Origin: Gemmataceae bacterium
GTDB lineage: Bacteria; Planctomycetota; Planctomycetia; Gemmatales; Gemmataceae
Length of the DNA stretch: 47,429 bases
Assembly: GCA_009691845.1 (NCBI GenBank)
Contig: SIAJ01000040.1
Span: 1-47,429 of the forward strand
Direction: 5' to 3'
Under the pieces are notes generated by a model, which saw only the letters and a program-made list of their open reading frames with translations, had not been told where the DNA came from and searched no databases. The position numbers and the translations under genes were made by a program. Positions 1 through 7,706 of this stretch are shown one piece after another (the first letter of the stretch is position 1; every line of letters begins with the position of its first letter).

Positions 1-150
1 CCTCGACCTGCGAAGCCGTGAGAAAACCGCTCCGGAATGCGGCTAGAAATACGGGATCAAGCGTCGTGGTCGATGATTCCATTCGCCGAAGAGACTACCA
101 AATTCCGCTAGAATCCGCCAAGACCAGTTCAGGAGGCTGAAGGGTTACCC

Positions 151-540
151 TTGGGAGAGCGACTTGGGTCGGACCAAAAACTTGGATTTGAATTGGTCAT
201 CTTTAACTCCGCCCTATTTCTTCATCAATACAAGCTATTTGAGGGACTGAGGATGAAGGAATACCAAAATAACGTTCGACTATGGGGCCTGATTTCAAGG
301 TTACCTCTAATTCTAATTACTGCTGCGTGGGCGATATTTGAGGGCTTTAAGTCGATCACGTTTCTGGACTTGATGGTGGTAGTTATTGGATGCACGCTTA
401 TGGGTTGGGTGTTCCAAGCACTGTTAGTGATCGCCCGTGCGAGATCGTCGGACTCAATTCGCTCATCGGAGGAATTAGACTATGACGACAAGCCATACGA
501 ATCAAAAGGGTGTGGGAAAGCCCGGTCAGAACTAGGTTAG
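151..540 (+). CDS. Small membrane protein of unknown function
   Basis: I do not recognise the family. The 129-residue product has two hydrophobic stretches, at about residues 47-65 and 72-93, that look like paired transmembrane helices, followed by a polar, charged C-terminal tail. The TTG start is preceded by AGGAGG at 131-136 with a rather long 14-base spacer; an in-frame ATG at 253 is an alternative and would still keep both helices. The reading frame ends 5 bases before the end of the convergent TIGR03067 gene. Base composition is clearly more AT-rich than in the genes beyond 2.5 kb, which fits recently acquired or fast-evolving DNA. The gene could be real but rests only on an open frame, a plausible ribosome site and the helices. 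Confidence 0.45.
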   Translation: MGERLGSDQKLGFELVIFNSALFLHQYKLFEGLRMKEYQNNVRLWGLISRLPLILITAAWAIFEGFKSITFLDLMVVVIGCTLMGWVFQALLVIARARSSDSIRSSEELDYDDKPYESKGCGKARSELG

Positions 541-545
541 TGTTT

Positions 546-977
546 CTATTTCTTGGGTTTCTTCTCCCAGGTCACGACGAAGTTATCGGTGGTGAGGCTA
601 CTGACAAAGTCTCTGGGACGAGTGCCATCTGCCGCCTGACCTCGACAGATAATCAAACGATTCCCGTCGATTTTATAGATTCCCTTGGATAACTTAGGGG
701 CGTTAGTACCATCGGGAAAATACATATCGATGTTCTTAGGACTCTGGGTCGGGTCTAGCTTGAACGTGACCGTGTGTTTGGTCTTTTTCACCTGGGTGGT
801 GTAGGTGTCACCCTTCACGATTAGTACGGTTCCCGTGAGCTTCTCTGGGCTGACGAGGACTTCCCGCACGTTCAGTTCCACCATGTACCATTCCCCCTGG
901 ACCTTCCCCTGATCGCAGTTGTCGAGGAACGCAGGGGATCGACCGAAAAGCGACAGAAGCACGACTAGAGTGTACAT
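546..977 (-). CDS. TIGR03067 lipocalin-like planctomycete protein
   Basis: The 143-residue product has a short N-terminal hydrophobic segment (about residues 1-17), probably a signal peptide, followed by a compact beta-rich domain. The sequence shows the pattern of the TIGR03067 family: QGEWYMVEL near the start, FKLDPTQSPKNIDMYF in the middle, IYKIDGNRLIICRG, and RPRDF near the end. These proteins are abundant in planctomycetes; their function is not established and a lipocalin-like barrel is only suspected. The gene starts 43 bases after the stop of the DUF1559 gene on the same strand, with an AGGAA-type ribosome site, so the two are probably co-transcribed. It would then be under the same riboswitch control. 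Confidence 0.75.
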   Translation of the reverse strand: MYTLVVLLSLFGRSPAFLDNCDQGKVQGEWYMVELNVREVLVSPEKLTGTVLIVKGDTYTTQVKKTKHTVTFKLDPTQSPKNIDMYFPDGTNAPKLSKGIYKIDGNRLIICRGQAADGTRPRDFVSSLTTDNFVVTWEKKPKK

Positions 978-1020
978 AAGGTTCCTGAGAGTTAGTGTGT
1001 TTTATAGACTGTGCCTTCCG

Positions 1021-1866
1021 CTAGTCTTGGCCGGTATACGGGGCGTTCCGATCTGCCAGGTAGCCGATTCTATGCTTCTTCCTCAGTGCCTCTGCTTCGG
1101 GCTTCCAGTTTGCTGGACTAGCGACGTACACGTCTTCGCGCTTGCTCTCTACGTGACCATCGCCAAACACCACGTTGGCTAATCCCCCACCGTGGCGGAA
1201 GTGAGAAGTTGGCACCGCGGCCCCTGCTGGAGTAGCGAGGGGTGCCGCGATCGAGTAGGTCTCTTGTAGATTCGGAGTCGCCGACGTTGCCTTGCCAATT
1301 AGGGCCGAATCCGAGAATAGGAAGGTGCTTGTAGAACCCATCCCATTCACCAGGTCGGTCAGTGTTTTCTGGGTCAGGATTGGGGCGCTAAAACTGGGTG
1401 ACACCCAGTAGGTGGTGCCCATCTCTCGGTTGTAACCGTAACCACCAGATAGACCCGAATACTGCTGAATCAGCAGGCCATCTGGGAGAGAGGGACACTT
1501 CAGGATCTTCGAGTTGTTCTCGTAGAACGGTGGTAGAGCCCCTTTCATCGGGTTGATCTTCGCCGGAAATGCGGTGTCCGCCTCACCGAACCAGTACGTC
1601 GTGTTGTAGGGCCAGTTCGAGGGGTTAGGGGTCGAAATCGCGGCTGGCAGCTTCAAATGAGAGTCGTGATAGTTGTGAGCCGCTAAGCCCAACTGCTTCA
1701 GGTTGTTCGCACACTTCATCCGGTTCGCGGCTTCCCGCGTCTTCTGCACCGCTGGGAGCAGCAGACCGATCAGGATGGCAATGATGGCAATAACTACCAG
1801 AAGCTCAATCAGGGTAAAGGCACGACAAGTTCGTCCCGAATTGGGACTGAAACTGAATAATCGCAT
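1021..1866 (-). CDS. DUF1559 pseudopilin-like protein
   Basis: This 281-residue protein has a type IV prepilin-like N-terminus: a short basic leader, then [19 protein letters not shown] with the conserved Glu at position +5 of the mature helix (E21). A DUF1559 domain follows, including [18 protein letters not shown] around residues 51-68 and the typical C-terminal H-X9-DG block ([17 protein letters not shown]). I placed the start at the ATG at 1866, with AAGG just upstream; the open frame continues upstream to a TTG at 1929, but that would put 21 extra residues before the leader. Planctomycetes carry many DUF1559 paralogues, thought to be surface or pseudopilus-like proteins of unknown role. 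What is odd here is the leader: two cobalamin-type aptamers precede the gene on the same strand. Confidence 0.85.
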   Translation of the reverse strand: MRLFSFSPNSGRTCRAFTLIELLVVIAIIAILIGLLLPAVQKTREAANRMKCANNLKQLGLAAHNYHDSHLKLPAAISTPNPSNWPYNTTYWFGEADTAFPAKINPMKGALPPFYENNSKILKCPSLPDGLLIQQYSGLSGGYGYNREMGTTYWVSPSFSAPILTQKTLTDLVNGMGSTSTFLFSDSALIGKATSATPNLQETYSIAAPLATPAGAAVPTSHFRHGGGLANVVFGDGHVESKREDVYVASPANWKPEAEALRKKHRIGYLADRNAPYTGQD

Positions 1867-1936
1867 AAGCAACCTTAGTGTTCGGGTAAATTGAATTGCA
1901 GTGCAGAGTGCTACCCAAACACTCCACAAAGACCCG

Positions 1937-2034
1937 GTTTCGGGGTACTCGTGAAACTAGCAGTTGTGACGTAGGGGTCTGACTTGAACAGTTGCGGCCC
2001 AGTTTAGGATTTCAACCTAATTCCCTAAATCACC
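1937..2034 (-). promoter_or_regulatory. Compact cobalamin-type riboswitch (class II-like)
   Basis: Read on the minus strand, the element contains the cobalamin core signatures: GGGAA, a P4 hairpin TTAGG-TTGAAA-TCCTAA, and the CTGGGCCGCAACTGT segment. A closing helix is formed by TAGGG (2026-2022) with CCCTA (1976-1972), extended by GTGA/TCAC. The peripheral P7-P11 region of the large class is missing, which resembles compact class II aptamers. Downstream, GTTTC/GAAAC (1957-1953 with 1941-1937) can form a P13-like hairpin whose loop carries CCCC, complementary to the GGG of L5. A competing hairpin, ACCC-CGAAACC-GGGT, would use the same bases. The element ends 70 bases before the DUF1559 start. 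The class assignment is inferred from hand folding. Confidence 0.68.
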
Positions 2035-2250
2035 ATTTCGAAGCCTTCTCTAAACGCTATCGCTTCCTCTCAGGGATCTGCCGGCATTAAGGTCGCGCGG
2101 GTCCGATTGCTTGAGTTCTGAAACATGATTCCTCTTTCTGCCGGTACGGGCATGGAAACGGAAGGGCAGCAAGAAAGGGAACGGACCCCGCGCGAGAAAT
2201 CTGCGGAGAAGGTTGCCCGATGCCTGGTGCCGAAGCATTGGAAACAATCG

Positions 2251-2438
2251 CTCGACGGGCAGGTCTTCTGGCTCTCGGCTCATCACGGCCCGAACCGCCT
2301 TCCCGAAAGACTGTTGAGAACAGACTCTCAGTGGCTCAATGGCTCGGACCTGACCGATTACAGCGGCGGCCCCGCACAGGTTTCACACCTGTTTCCCTTT
2401 TGTCCTCTCTCGCTTTCGCGAGTGAGTAACCCGTCGAG
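2251..2438 (-). promoter_or_regulatory. Cobalamin riboswitch (canonical large class)
   Basis: On the minus strand this 188-base element is closed by a perfect 9-bp P1 helix, CTCGACGGG (2438-2430) with CCCGTCGAG (2259-2251). Inside, in order, are a CTCGCGAAAGCGAG hairpin, GGGAAACAGGTGTGAAACCTG (the GGGAA box plus the P4 stem-loop), GCCGCCGCTGTAA, GAGCCACTG, GGGAAGGC and GAGCCAGAAGACCTGCC. These are the conserved boxes of the adenosylcobalamin riboswitch family. It points toward the DUF1559 gene; no other credible gene lies between. The 212 bases to the second aptamer hold no convincing intrinsic terminator. The nearest upstream gene on the strand (PQQ propeller) stops about 130 bases before it. 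Confidence 0.9.
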
Positions 2439-2567
2439 ATTGCAAGGATGCTAAGCTAGGACGACGGGAAGGAAATGACCAGAGGACGGCTGAGCAGACA
2501 AAGTCGGCCGGGATCAGTGCGAAGAAGGCGACTCTCGCTGGGTTCACGTTTCGATTGAAGAGTAGCC

Positions 2568-3893
2568 TCATTCCGCCAGCGAGTAGCAAACAATCTCCTT
2601 ATCGTTCCTCGCGAAAATGCACTGGTTCGCGAACGCTGGGTGGCTCCAGGCTACGGGTCGCCCGAACGCTTCGTTTGTCGTGTCCAGAAGCTTGGCTCGG
2701 TCGATTTCCTCATATCCCTTCGGCGAGAGCTTGGCGATGATCAGGTGGCCGGTCTCGCTGAAGATGAAGTAGCGGTCGCCGTTCTTGACGAGAAATGCCG
2801 TGCCGGAATTGATCTTCTTCTCTTCCTGCTCGTCGTCTTTTCCTGTGATCGCCTTCTGCGACCACCAGAGACGTTTCCCCGTTTCGAGATTCACGCCACG
2901 CAACACGCCCGGCTGGTCGACGCCGTAAATGATGCCATCCTCGATGATGGGCGTCATATTCACGGGGTAAACTCCCGTCTCCTTCTTGCCACGCCAGACT
3001 TCTTCGACAGCCGGCTTGGTCTTGTCGAGCTTGAGAACGATGCAATAGAAGCCGATGCCGCCGACGAACAAATAGTCGCCGTGTTTTTGTGGCCCCATGA
3101 TCGACATGTCCGAATACGTCTTGAGTTCGACGTCCCACAATCGCTTGCCGTCATCCGCGTTCACGCTGACGAGTTTCTCAGGCTGCCAGACGACGATCTG
3201 CTTGGTTCCCCCGGCCTCAATGAGAGTGGGCGGGCAGTAGCCAGCGCGACCGGCCCCAGGTGTCGTCAACGACTTCCAGACTTCCTTGCCGGTGTTCTTG
3301 TCGAAGGCCACAAGCAGACTATCGCCACCAACGAGGCAGGCCACGGTGTCCTTGTAGACGAGCGGGTGGCCGGTGAATCCCCAGATCGGCGTCTTGGCGT
3401 TGTAATCCTTCTTGAAGTCCTTGCTCCAAATCAATGTGCCTTTCTCGGCGTCGAGTGCGTGCAGGTCGCCCATCGCGCCAAGGGTATAGACCTTGCCATC
3501 GGCAACGGTCGGCGTGCAACGTGGTCCCGAATTGTAGCTCACCTGATAGGGGCAATCGTATTCGTGCTTCCAAAGTTCCTTGCCGGACTTCGCGTCCAGG
3601 CAGAGAAGTCGTTCCTTGCCTTTACGCTTGCTCTGTCCGTTGAAGGTGTTGCCGCGCTCGCCCTCGCTGGCCTGGTAATCGGTGACATAGACCTTTCCAT
3701 TGGCCACGGCCGGCCCAGAGTAGCCACCGCTGATCGGCACGGACCATTCCTTCTTGGGGCCGCCCTTGGGAAACTTGGCGGCGATGCCGGTTTCCTTCCA
3801 GTGCCCATCGCGATTCGGACCCAGCCATTGCGGCCAATCGTCGGCAAAGGTGGCATTGGCAGTCAACAGCAGTAGTGCGAAGCTACGGTTCAT
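2568..3893 (-). CDS. Secreted PQQ-like beta-propeller protein
   Basis: The 441-residue product begins with a signal peptide (about residues 1-18) and the motif WPQWLGPNRDG at 20-30, which marks the planctomycete PQQ-binding-like or BamB-like propeller proteins. Repeated blade motifs follow, such as GKVYVTDYQ, LLCLDAKSGKELWK, LHALDAEKGTLIW and LRGVNLETGKRLWW. No catalytic residues for a quinoprotein dehydrogenase are evident, so a binding or scaffolding role in the periplasm is as likely as an enzymatic one. The start was set at ATG 3893 (MNRSFALL), with GGAG upstream, rather than the earlier in-frame codon at 3911. It is followed on the same strand by the riboswitch region, and preceded by a sulfatase gene and a palindromic repeat. 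Confidence 0.82.
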   Translation of the reverse strand: MNRSFALLLLTANATFADDWPQWLGPNRDGHWKETGIAAKFPKGGPKKEWSVPISGGYSGPAVANGKVYVTDYQASEGERGNTFNGQSKRKGKERLLCLDAKSGKELWKHEYDCPYQVSYNSGPRCTPTVADGKVYTLGAMGDLHALDAEKGTLIWSKDFKKDYNAKTPIWGFTGHPLVYKDTVACLVGGDSLLVAFDKNTGKEVWKSLTTPGAGRAGYCPPTLIEAGGTKQIVVWQPEKLVSVNADDGKRLWDVELKTYSDMSIMGPQKHGDYLFVGGIGFYCIVLKLDKTKPAVEEVWRGKKETGVYPVNMTPIIEDGIIYGVDQPGVLRGVNLETGKRLWWSQKAITGKDDEQEEKKINSGTAFLVKNGDRYFIFSETGHLIIAKLSPKGYEEIDRAKLLDTTNEAFGRPVAWSHPAFANQCIFARNDKEIVCYSLAE

Positions 3894-3969
3894 TCTGCCA
3901 CTCCAAGTCAAACGAAGATTGAGGTAGGATACCGACTAAGGCAAGCCGATCGAACAGCTCGCGGCAAAA

Positions 3970-3998
3970 GTAGTAGGCACACTCCGTGTGCCTACTAC
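3970..3998. repeat. 13-bp perfect palindrome, GTAGTAGGCACAC family
   Basis: GTAGTAGGCACAC (3970-3982) is followed after TCC by its exact reverse complement (3986-3998). Related copies occur at 32118-32185 (a double palindrome) and at 44068-44084 (decayed). It lies 2 bases beyond the stop of the sulfatase gene and may act as its transcription terminator. It belongs to the dispersed palindromic repeats of this chromosome. Confidence 0.85.
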
Positions 3999-4000
3999 GT

Positions 4001-5386
4001 TCACTTCTTGTCCTTCTTGGTGATCGGCCCGCCGCCGTTGGGCGAAAGCCGTTTCCACCAATCCGGTCCTTCGCGTTCGATGCTCGCGTTCAGGGTTTCG
4101 AGTTCCTTCTTCATCTTCTCGAAGCGGTCCTTCTCTTTGTCCTTCAGGTCCGTCGTCTCTTTCGGGTCGGTCTTCAGGTTGTAGAGTTCGAGCTTGCTGA
4201 AATCCTGGGCCGCGAGAATCTTCCAATCGCCCTGGCGCATGGCCATGTGCAAGTTGTTCGGGGCCATGTTGAGCCGCCAGTAGAGAGGCGTCTGTCGCTT
4301 GACGGAGTCCGCCTTGCCCGTGAGAACGGGAAGCACGTCGCCGCCATCGATCGTTCGATCGTCGGGCAACTTGCGGCCAGCGAGCCCAAGGGCGGTCGGA
4401 AAAAAATCGCTGCCGATCACGGGAACGTCGCTGGTCGAGCCGGGCTTGATGTGCCCCGGCCAACGTGCCATGCCCGCAACGCGAATGCCCCCTTCGTACA
4501 TCGCTCGCTTGCGGCCACGCAAACCGCCGCTTGAACCACGATTTCGGCCCTTCAGCACCTCGGGGCCTTCCGGCCCGTTGTCGGCCGTGAAGAAGACGAA
4601 GGTGTTGTCCGTGAGTTTTTGCGAATCGAGAGCCTTCATCAACTTGCCGAAGGCGTGATCGAGTTGCGTGACGTTGCCGTGATGCTGGCGAACGTCGGCC
4701 TCCTCGATTTTCTCGTACGGTTTCTGAAACACGGGATCCGACTCGATTGGCAAGTGCGGCTCGTGTGCCCAGACCGCGAGGAAGAATGGTTTCGTTTTGT
4801 CGCGGCCACTGTCGAGCCACTTGATGGCCTCACCGACCACAAGCGGAGCCGAATAGCCTTCAAGTTGCCCGACTGGTTTCCCATTCCGCACGAAGTTGTT
4901 CGGGTTCTTGTGGCTGGGGCCAGCGTTGTTCTGCGTGGCCATCCAGTGGTCGTAGCCATGATCGCCCGGCTGCGGCTGAGCCGGATCGTTGAACTTGCCG
5001 TTCAAGTGCCACTTGCCGGAATGACAGGTTTCGTAGCCCTTTTCCTTCAGTAGTTTCGGCAAGACCAGTTCGCTCGTTCGAAGGTGGACCTCGCTGCCCG
5101 CTTGAATCCAGGTGTAAACGCCGTTGCGATGAGGCGTGCGACCCGTGAGCAGAGCGGACCGCGAAGGCGAGCAAACGGCACTGGCGGAATAGCACTGCGT
5201 GAGCTTCACGCCTTCCTTGGCGAACGCATCCAAGTTCGGCGTTTGAATGATCTCGTTGCCGTAGCAGCCGAGATCGCCGTAGCCGAGATCATCGGCGAGG
5301 AAGAGAATGATGTTGGGAGGCGGTTCGGCTGCCGGGGCCATGGAGAAGCTGAGGAACAGCATCATAGACGAGATGAAACGCTTCAT
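4001..5386 (-). CDS. Sulfatase, formylglycine-dependent (secreted)
   Basis: This 461-residue enzyme of the arylsulfatase (S1) family has a signal peptide at about 1-20, the N-terminal metal-site motif NIILFLADDLGYGDLG, and the formylglycine motif C72-S-P-S-R76 followed by SALLTGR. A cysteine-type site needs the maturing enzyme FGE, which is not in this window. Further family motifs are SGKWHLNG, FFLAVWAHEPHLPIE and FFTADNGPEG. Length fits the family. It would hydrolyse sulfate esters of polysaccharides or small molecules in the periplasm or outside the cell; the substrate cannot be read from the sequence. The ATG at 5386 has GGGAGAA upstream. It lies between the DUF1501 gene and the PQQ-propeller gene on the same strand, separated from each by palindromic repeats. 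Confidence 0.92.
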   Translation of the reverse strand: MKRFISSMMLFLSFSMAPAAEPPPNIILFLADDLGYGDLGCYGNEIIQTPNLDAFAKEGVKLTQCYSASAVCSPSRSALLTGRTPHRNGVYTWIQAGSEVHLRTSELVLPKLLKEKGYETCHSGKWHLNGKFNDPAQPQPGDHGYDHWMATQNNAGPSHKNPNNFVRNGKPVGQLEGYSAPLVVGEAIKWLDSGRDKTKPFFLAVWAHEPHLPIESDPVFQKPYEKIEEADVRQHHGNVTQLDHAFGKLMKALDSQKLTDNTFVFFTADNGPEGPEVLKGRNRGSSGGLRGRKRAMYEGGIRVAGMARWPGHIKPGSTSDVPVIGSDFFPTALGLAGRKLPDDRTIDGGDVLPVLTGKADSVKRQTPLYWRLNMAPNNLHMAMRQGDWKILAAQDFSKLELYNLKTDPKETTDLKDKEKDRFEKMKKELETLNASIEREGPDWWKRLSPNGGGPITKKDKK

Positions 5387-5401
5387 GATTATTCTCCCTT
5401 C

Positions 5402-5490
5402 AACACTAATTTTTACTGATCTTCGCTAATCCTGAAGAGGAACCGGTATTGTTTCCGCTTTATTAGCGGAGATTAGCGAAGATTAGTGTT
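5402..5490. repeat. Imperfect inverted repeat AACACTAAT...CTTCGCTAATC
   Basis: The right arm at 5471-5490 is the reverse complement of AACACTAATCTTCGCTAATC; the left arm (5402-5431) is the same sequence with about 10 extra bases inserted (TTTTACTGAT). The inserted word resembles the 10-base unit repeated five times at 30951-31000. It fills the gap between the DUF1501 and sulfatase genes. Confidence 0.7.
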
Positions 5491-5521
5491 CTAATGATTT
5501 CTCCGTTGCAAATTCGCTGCG

Positions 5522-6970
5522 TCATGCCAGCAACCCCTTCACCACATTCCCATGCACGTCCGTCAGCCGGAAATCTCGTCCCTGGAACTTGAACGTTAGC
5601 TTCGTGTGATCAAGGCCGAGCAAGTGCAAGATCGTCGCGTTCCAGTCGTGGATGTGGACGGGGTCCTTGACCACGTTGTAAGCGTAATCGTCCGTTTCCC
5701 CAAACGAGATGCCCGGCTTCACGCCGCCACCAGCCATCCACATGGTGAAGCAACGTCCGTGATGATCTCGGCCATAGTTCTCCTTGGTCAGGGCCCCCTG
5801 GCTGTAGACCGTGCGCCCGAACTCGCCGCCCCAGATCACCAGCGTATCATCCAACAAGCCGAGTCGTTTCAGATCCTTCACGAGCGCAGCCGCAGGACGA
5901 TCGACGTCCTTGCACTGCCCGCGAATCTGGCCGGGCAATCCGCCGTGCTGATCCCAGCCGCGGTGCATGAGTTGCACGAAGCGCACGCCACGTTCGACCA
6001 TTCGCCTCGCGAGGAGACAGTTGCGAGCGAAGCCGCCGTCCTCGTTTTTCTCGTCGATGCCGTATTCTTCGAGAACTTTCTTCGGCTCCTTCGACAGGTC
6101 CGTGAGTTCCGGCACGCTGGCCTGCATGCGATAGGCCATCTCGTATTGCTCGATGCGGGTATTAATTTCCGGATCGCCGAACGAGTCCGAAGCGAGTTTA
6201 TTCAACTCGCCGACGGCATCGAGCATGTTTCGCCGGCCCTCGCGGTCCACGCCATCGGGATTCGAGAGATAGATCACGGGATCCGTGCCGCTGCGGAAAC
6301 GCACGCCTTGATGCTGGCTCGGCAAAAAGCCCGTCCCCCACAAACGCGAGAAGATCGGCTGATCGGTCTTGTTCCCGCTGCCCTGCGAGATTTGCACGAC
6401 GAACGCGGGGAGATTCTTGCTCGGGCTGCCGATGCCGTAGGAAAGCCAAGCCCCCAGGCTTGGTCGGCCCGGCTGCTGGCTTCCAGTCTGAATGAACGTG
6501 ATGGCAGGGTCGTGATTGATGGCCTCGGTGTTCAGCGATTTCACAACGGCGATGTCATCCGTGATGGTCGCAATATTCGGCAGCAATTCGCTGACCCAGG
6601 TGCCGGACTTTCCATGCTGGGCGAACTTGAACATCGACGGTGCGACAGGCAAGGACTTTTGACCGGAGGTCATGCCGGTAATTCGCTGCCCCTGACGGAT
6701 CGAGGCGGGTAGGTCCTTCCCGAAGTGATCCTTCAAGGTCGGCTTCCAATCGAACAAATCGATATGCGAAGGTCCACCGGACATGCACAGGTAGATGACC
6801 CGTTTTGCCTTCGGAGCGAAGTGCAACTTTGGCAGCACGCCCGAACTCTTGAGCGGATCGTCGGCGGCCCGCAGATCATCGCTGAGTAATGAGGCCAAAG
6901 CGGCAGCGCCGATACCGGTCGCGGAGCGGCCGAAGAACTGACGGCGCGTTTGAATGGCATATGTATTCAC
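5522..6970 (-). CDS. DUF1501 protein with twin-arginine signal
   Basis: The 482-residue product starts with a twin-arginine signal, [22 protein letters not shown], with the arginines at 9-10, so export in folded form is expected. The body shows the DUF1501 (sulfatase-like fold) pattern: [52 protein letters not shown] and the C-terminal [15 protein letters not shown] with [17 protein letters not shown]1501 genes in planctomycetes usually follow a PSCyt1/DUF1549/DUF1553 gene; that partner is present upstream on the same strand, but a toxin-antitoxin pair separates them. I chose a GTG start at 6970, with AGGGG eight bases upstream, because it directly precedes the signal; an upstream in-frame start at 7003 would overlap the toxin gene. 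Confidence 0.88.
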   Translation of the reverse strand: MNTYAIQTRRQFFGRSATGIGAAALASLLSDDLRAADDPLKSSGVLPKLHFAPKAKRVIYLCMSGGPSHIDLFDWKPTLKDHFGKDLPASIRQGQRITGMTSGQKSLPVAPSMFKFAQHGKSGTWVSELLPNIATITDDIAVVKSLNTEAINHDPAITFIQTGSQQPGRPSLGAWLSYGIGSPSKNLPAFVVQISQGSGNKTDQPIFSRLWGTGFLPSQHQGVRFRSGTDPVIYLSNPDGVDREGRRNMLDAVGELNKLASDSFGDPEINTRIEQYEMAYRMQASVPELTDLSKEPKKVLEEYGIDEKNEDGGFARNCLLARRMVERGVRFVQLMHRGWDQHGGLPGQIRGQCKDVDRPAAALVKDLKRLGLLDDTLVIWGGEFGRTVYSQGALTKENYGRDHHGRCFTMWMAGGGVKPGISFGETDDYAYNVVKDPVHIHDWNATILHLLGLDHTKLTFKFQGRDFRLTDVHGNVVKGLLA

Positions 6971-6990
6971 AACGTTACCCCTACCAGGCG

Positions 6991-7398
6991 TTACGAAAAC
7001 CAATTCTCTATCTTCAAGCCGGGAATATCCAACGGATCACTATCTCTTGAAACGACGATGCAGCGAGGAAGCGTCAAAACGATGGAGGCTATCCGTAAGT
7101 CGTTCGATCCGATCTTCCGTCTTCTTCGCCGCGGGTCTGTGTAGAGTCGGCCATAGACGTTGGCTGCATTCGTTGTCAGCGGCCATTCCGTGAATTGCGC
7201 GACTGCGTGTCGAAGTTTTACCGTGTTGAACTCACGACTTTGGCTGGATTCAACCCCGGCCCAAAGCTCGGCCAATACAGGGGTGCATGTTCCAATCACG
7301 TGACCACCTAGAGGCATTTCGCGCACTCGATCGCGAGTTGCTCCACGGCGATCGATCCAATCGCCCGCCGCGCTTGTGTCGAGCAGATAGCGTCTCAT
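6991..7398 (-). CDS. vapC: PIN-domain ribonuclease toxin, VapC type
   Basis: This 135-residue protein has the PIN fold signature: [12 protein letters not shown] with D7, E44 in VLAELWAG, and the late acidic pair D100 (GSNDLRIA) and D119 ([11 protein letters not shown]). These residues coordinate metal for RNA cleavage in VapC toxins. The ATG at 7398 lies inside the upstream antitoxin frame; an earlier in-frame start (7476) would add 26 residues without similarity to the fold. The gene stops 20 bases before the GTG of the DUF1501 gene, so the pair sits between PSCyt1/DUF1553 and DUF1501 genes in one transcription direction. The target RNA is unknown. Confidence 0.85.
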   Translation of the reverse strand: MRRYLLDTSAAGDWIDRRGATRDRVREMPLGGHVIGTCTPVLAELWAGVESSQSREFNTVKLRHAVAQFTEWPLTTNAANVYGRLYTDPRRRRRKIGSNDLRIASIVLTLPRCIVVSRDSDPLDIPGLKIENWFS

Positions 7399-7675
7399 CG
7401 AACTCCGTATCCAGCTTGTCCATGAATCGTTGTCCCATTTCTCGGCGAGCAAGATCAAAATCTGCCCGTTCTTCATCGGTGAAATAAAGGGGCTCGATTT
7501 GGTCCCACAGGGCGAGTAACGCTTGAATGCCCTCAGATGTACGCGGCCAGTCCTCTTCCGACATTCCCTGCAGTGGGCTTCGTCTCTTCACTTCGACCTG
7601 AGTGCCTTCCGGCCAGTCCACTGGTTCACCGAGTTCCAAATGGCCATCGTGCAGCGTCCCGCTAACTAAATCCAT
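7250..7675 (-). CDS. DUF104-like antitoxin with extended C-terminus
   Basis: The first 30 residues (MDLVSGTLHDGHLELGEPVD and following WPEGTQVEV) match the beta-hairpin pattern of DUF104/AF2212-type antitoxins. The central part, to about residue 93, is acidic and helical, as expected of a toxin-neutralising segment. A strong ribosome site, GAGGAGGAGATC, precedes the ATG at 7675. The frame does not stop at the toxin start, as is usual, but runs on for 149 bases inside the toxin gene in another frame. The last 50 or so residues are rich in Arg and Ser and look like a shadow of the toxin coding sequence. Either the overlap is real or an ancestral stop codon was lost. The antitoxin gene begins 31 bases after the stop of the PSCyt1/DUF1553 gene. 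Confidence 0.75.
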   Translation of the reverse strand: MDLVSGTLHDGHLELGEPVDWPEGTQVEVKRRSPLQGMSEEDWPRTSEGIQALLALWDQIEPLYFTDEERADFDLARREMGQRFMDKLDTEFDETLSARHKRGGRLDRSPWSNSRSSARNASRWSRDWNMHPCIGRALGRG

Positions 7676-7706
7676 GATCTCCTCCTCTCACAACTCGTTG
7701 TCGAAC

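Noticed and set aside
1967..2000. CAAGTCAGACCCCTACGTCAC as part of an intrinsic terminator
   Set aside because: No T-run follows; the segment is better explained as the closing strand of the compact cobalamin aptamer.
2050..2286. 78-codon minus-strand frame between the riboswitches
   Set aside because: It starts inside the P1 region of the first aptamer and runs into the second; composition is Arg-rich and no ribosome site precedes its start.
2567..2640. Possible gene in the DNA between the PQQ stop and the first riboswitch
   Set aside because: Only a chance frame crossing into the riboswitch was seen; listed as a low-interest finding instead of a feature.
2640..3875. Open frame of 411 codons on the plus strand
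   Set aside because: It is entirely antisense to the PQQ-propeller gene, has no domain pattern, and such long shadows are common in GC-rich genes.
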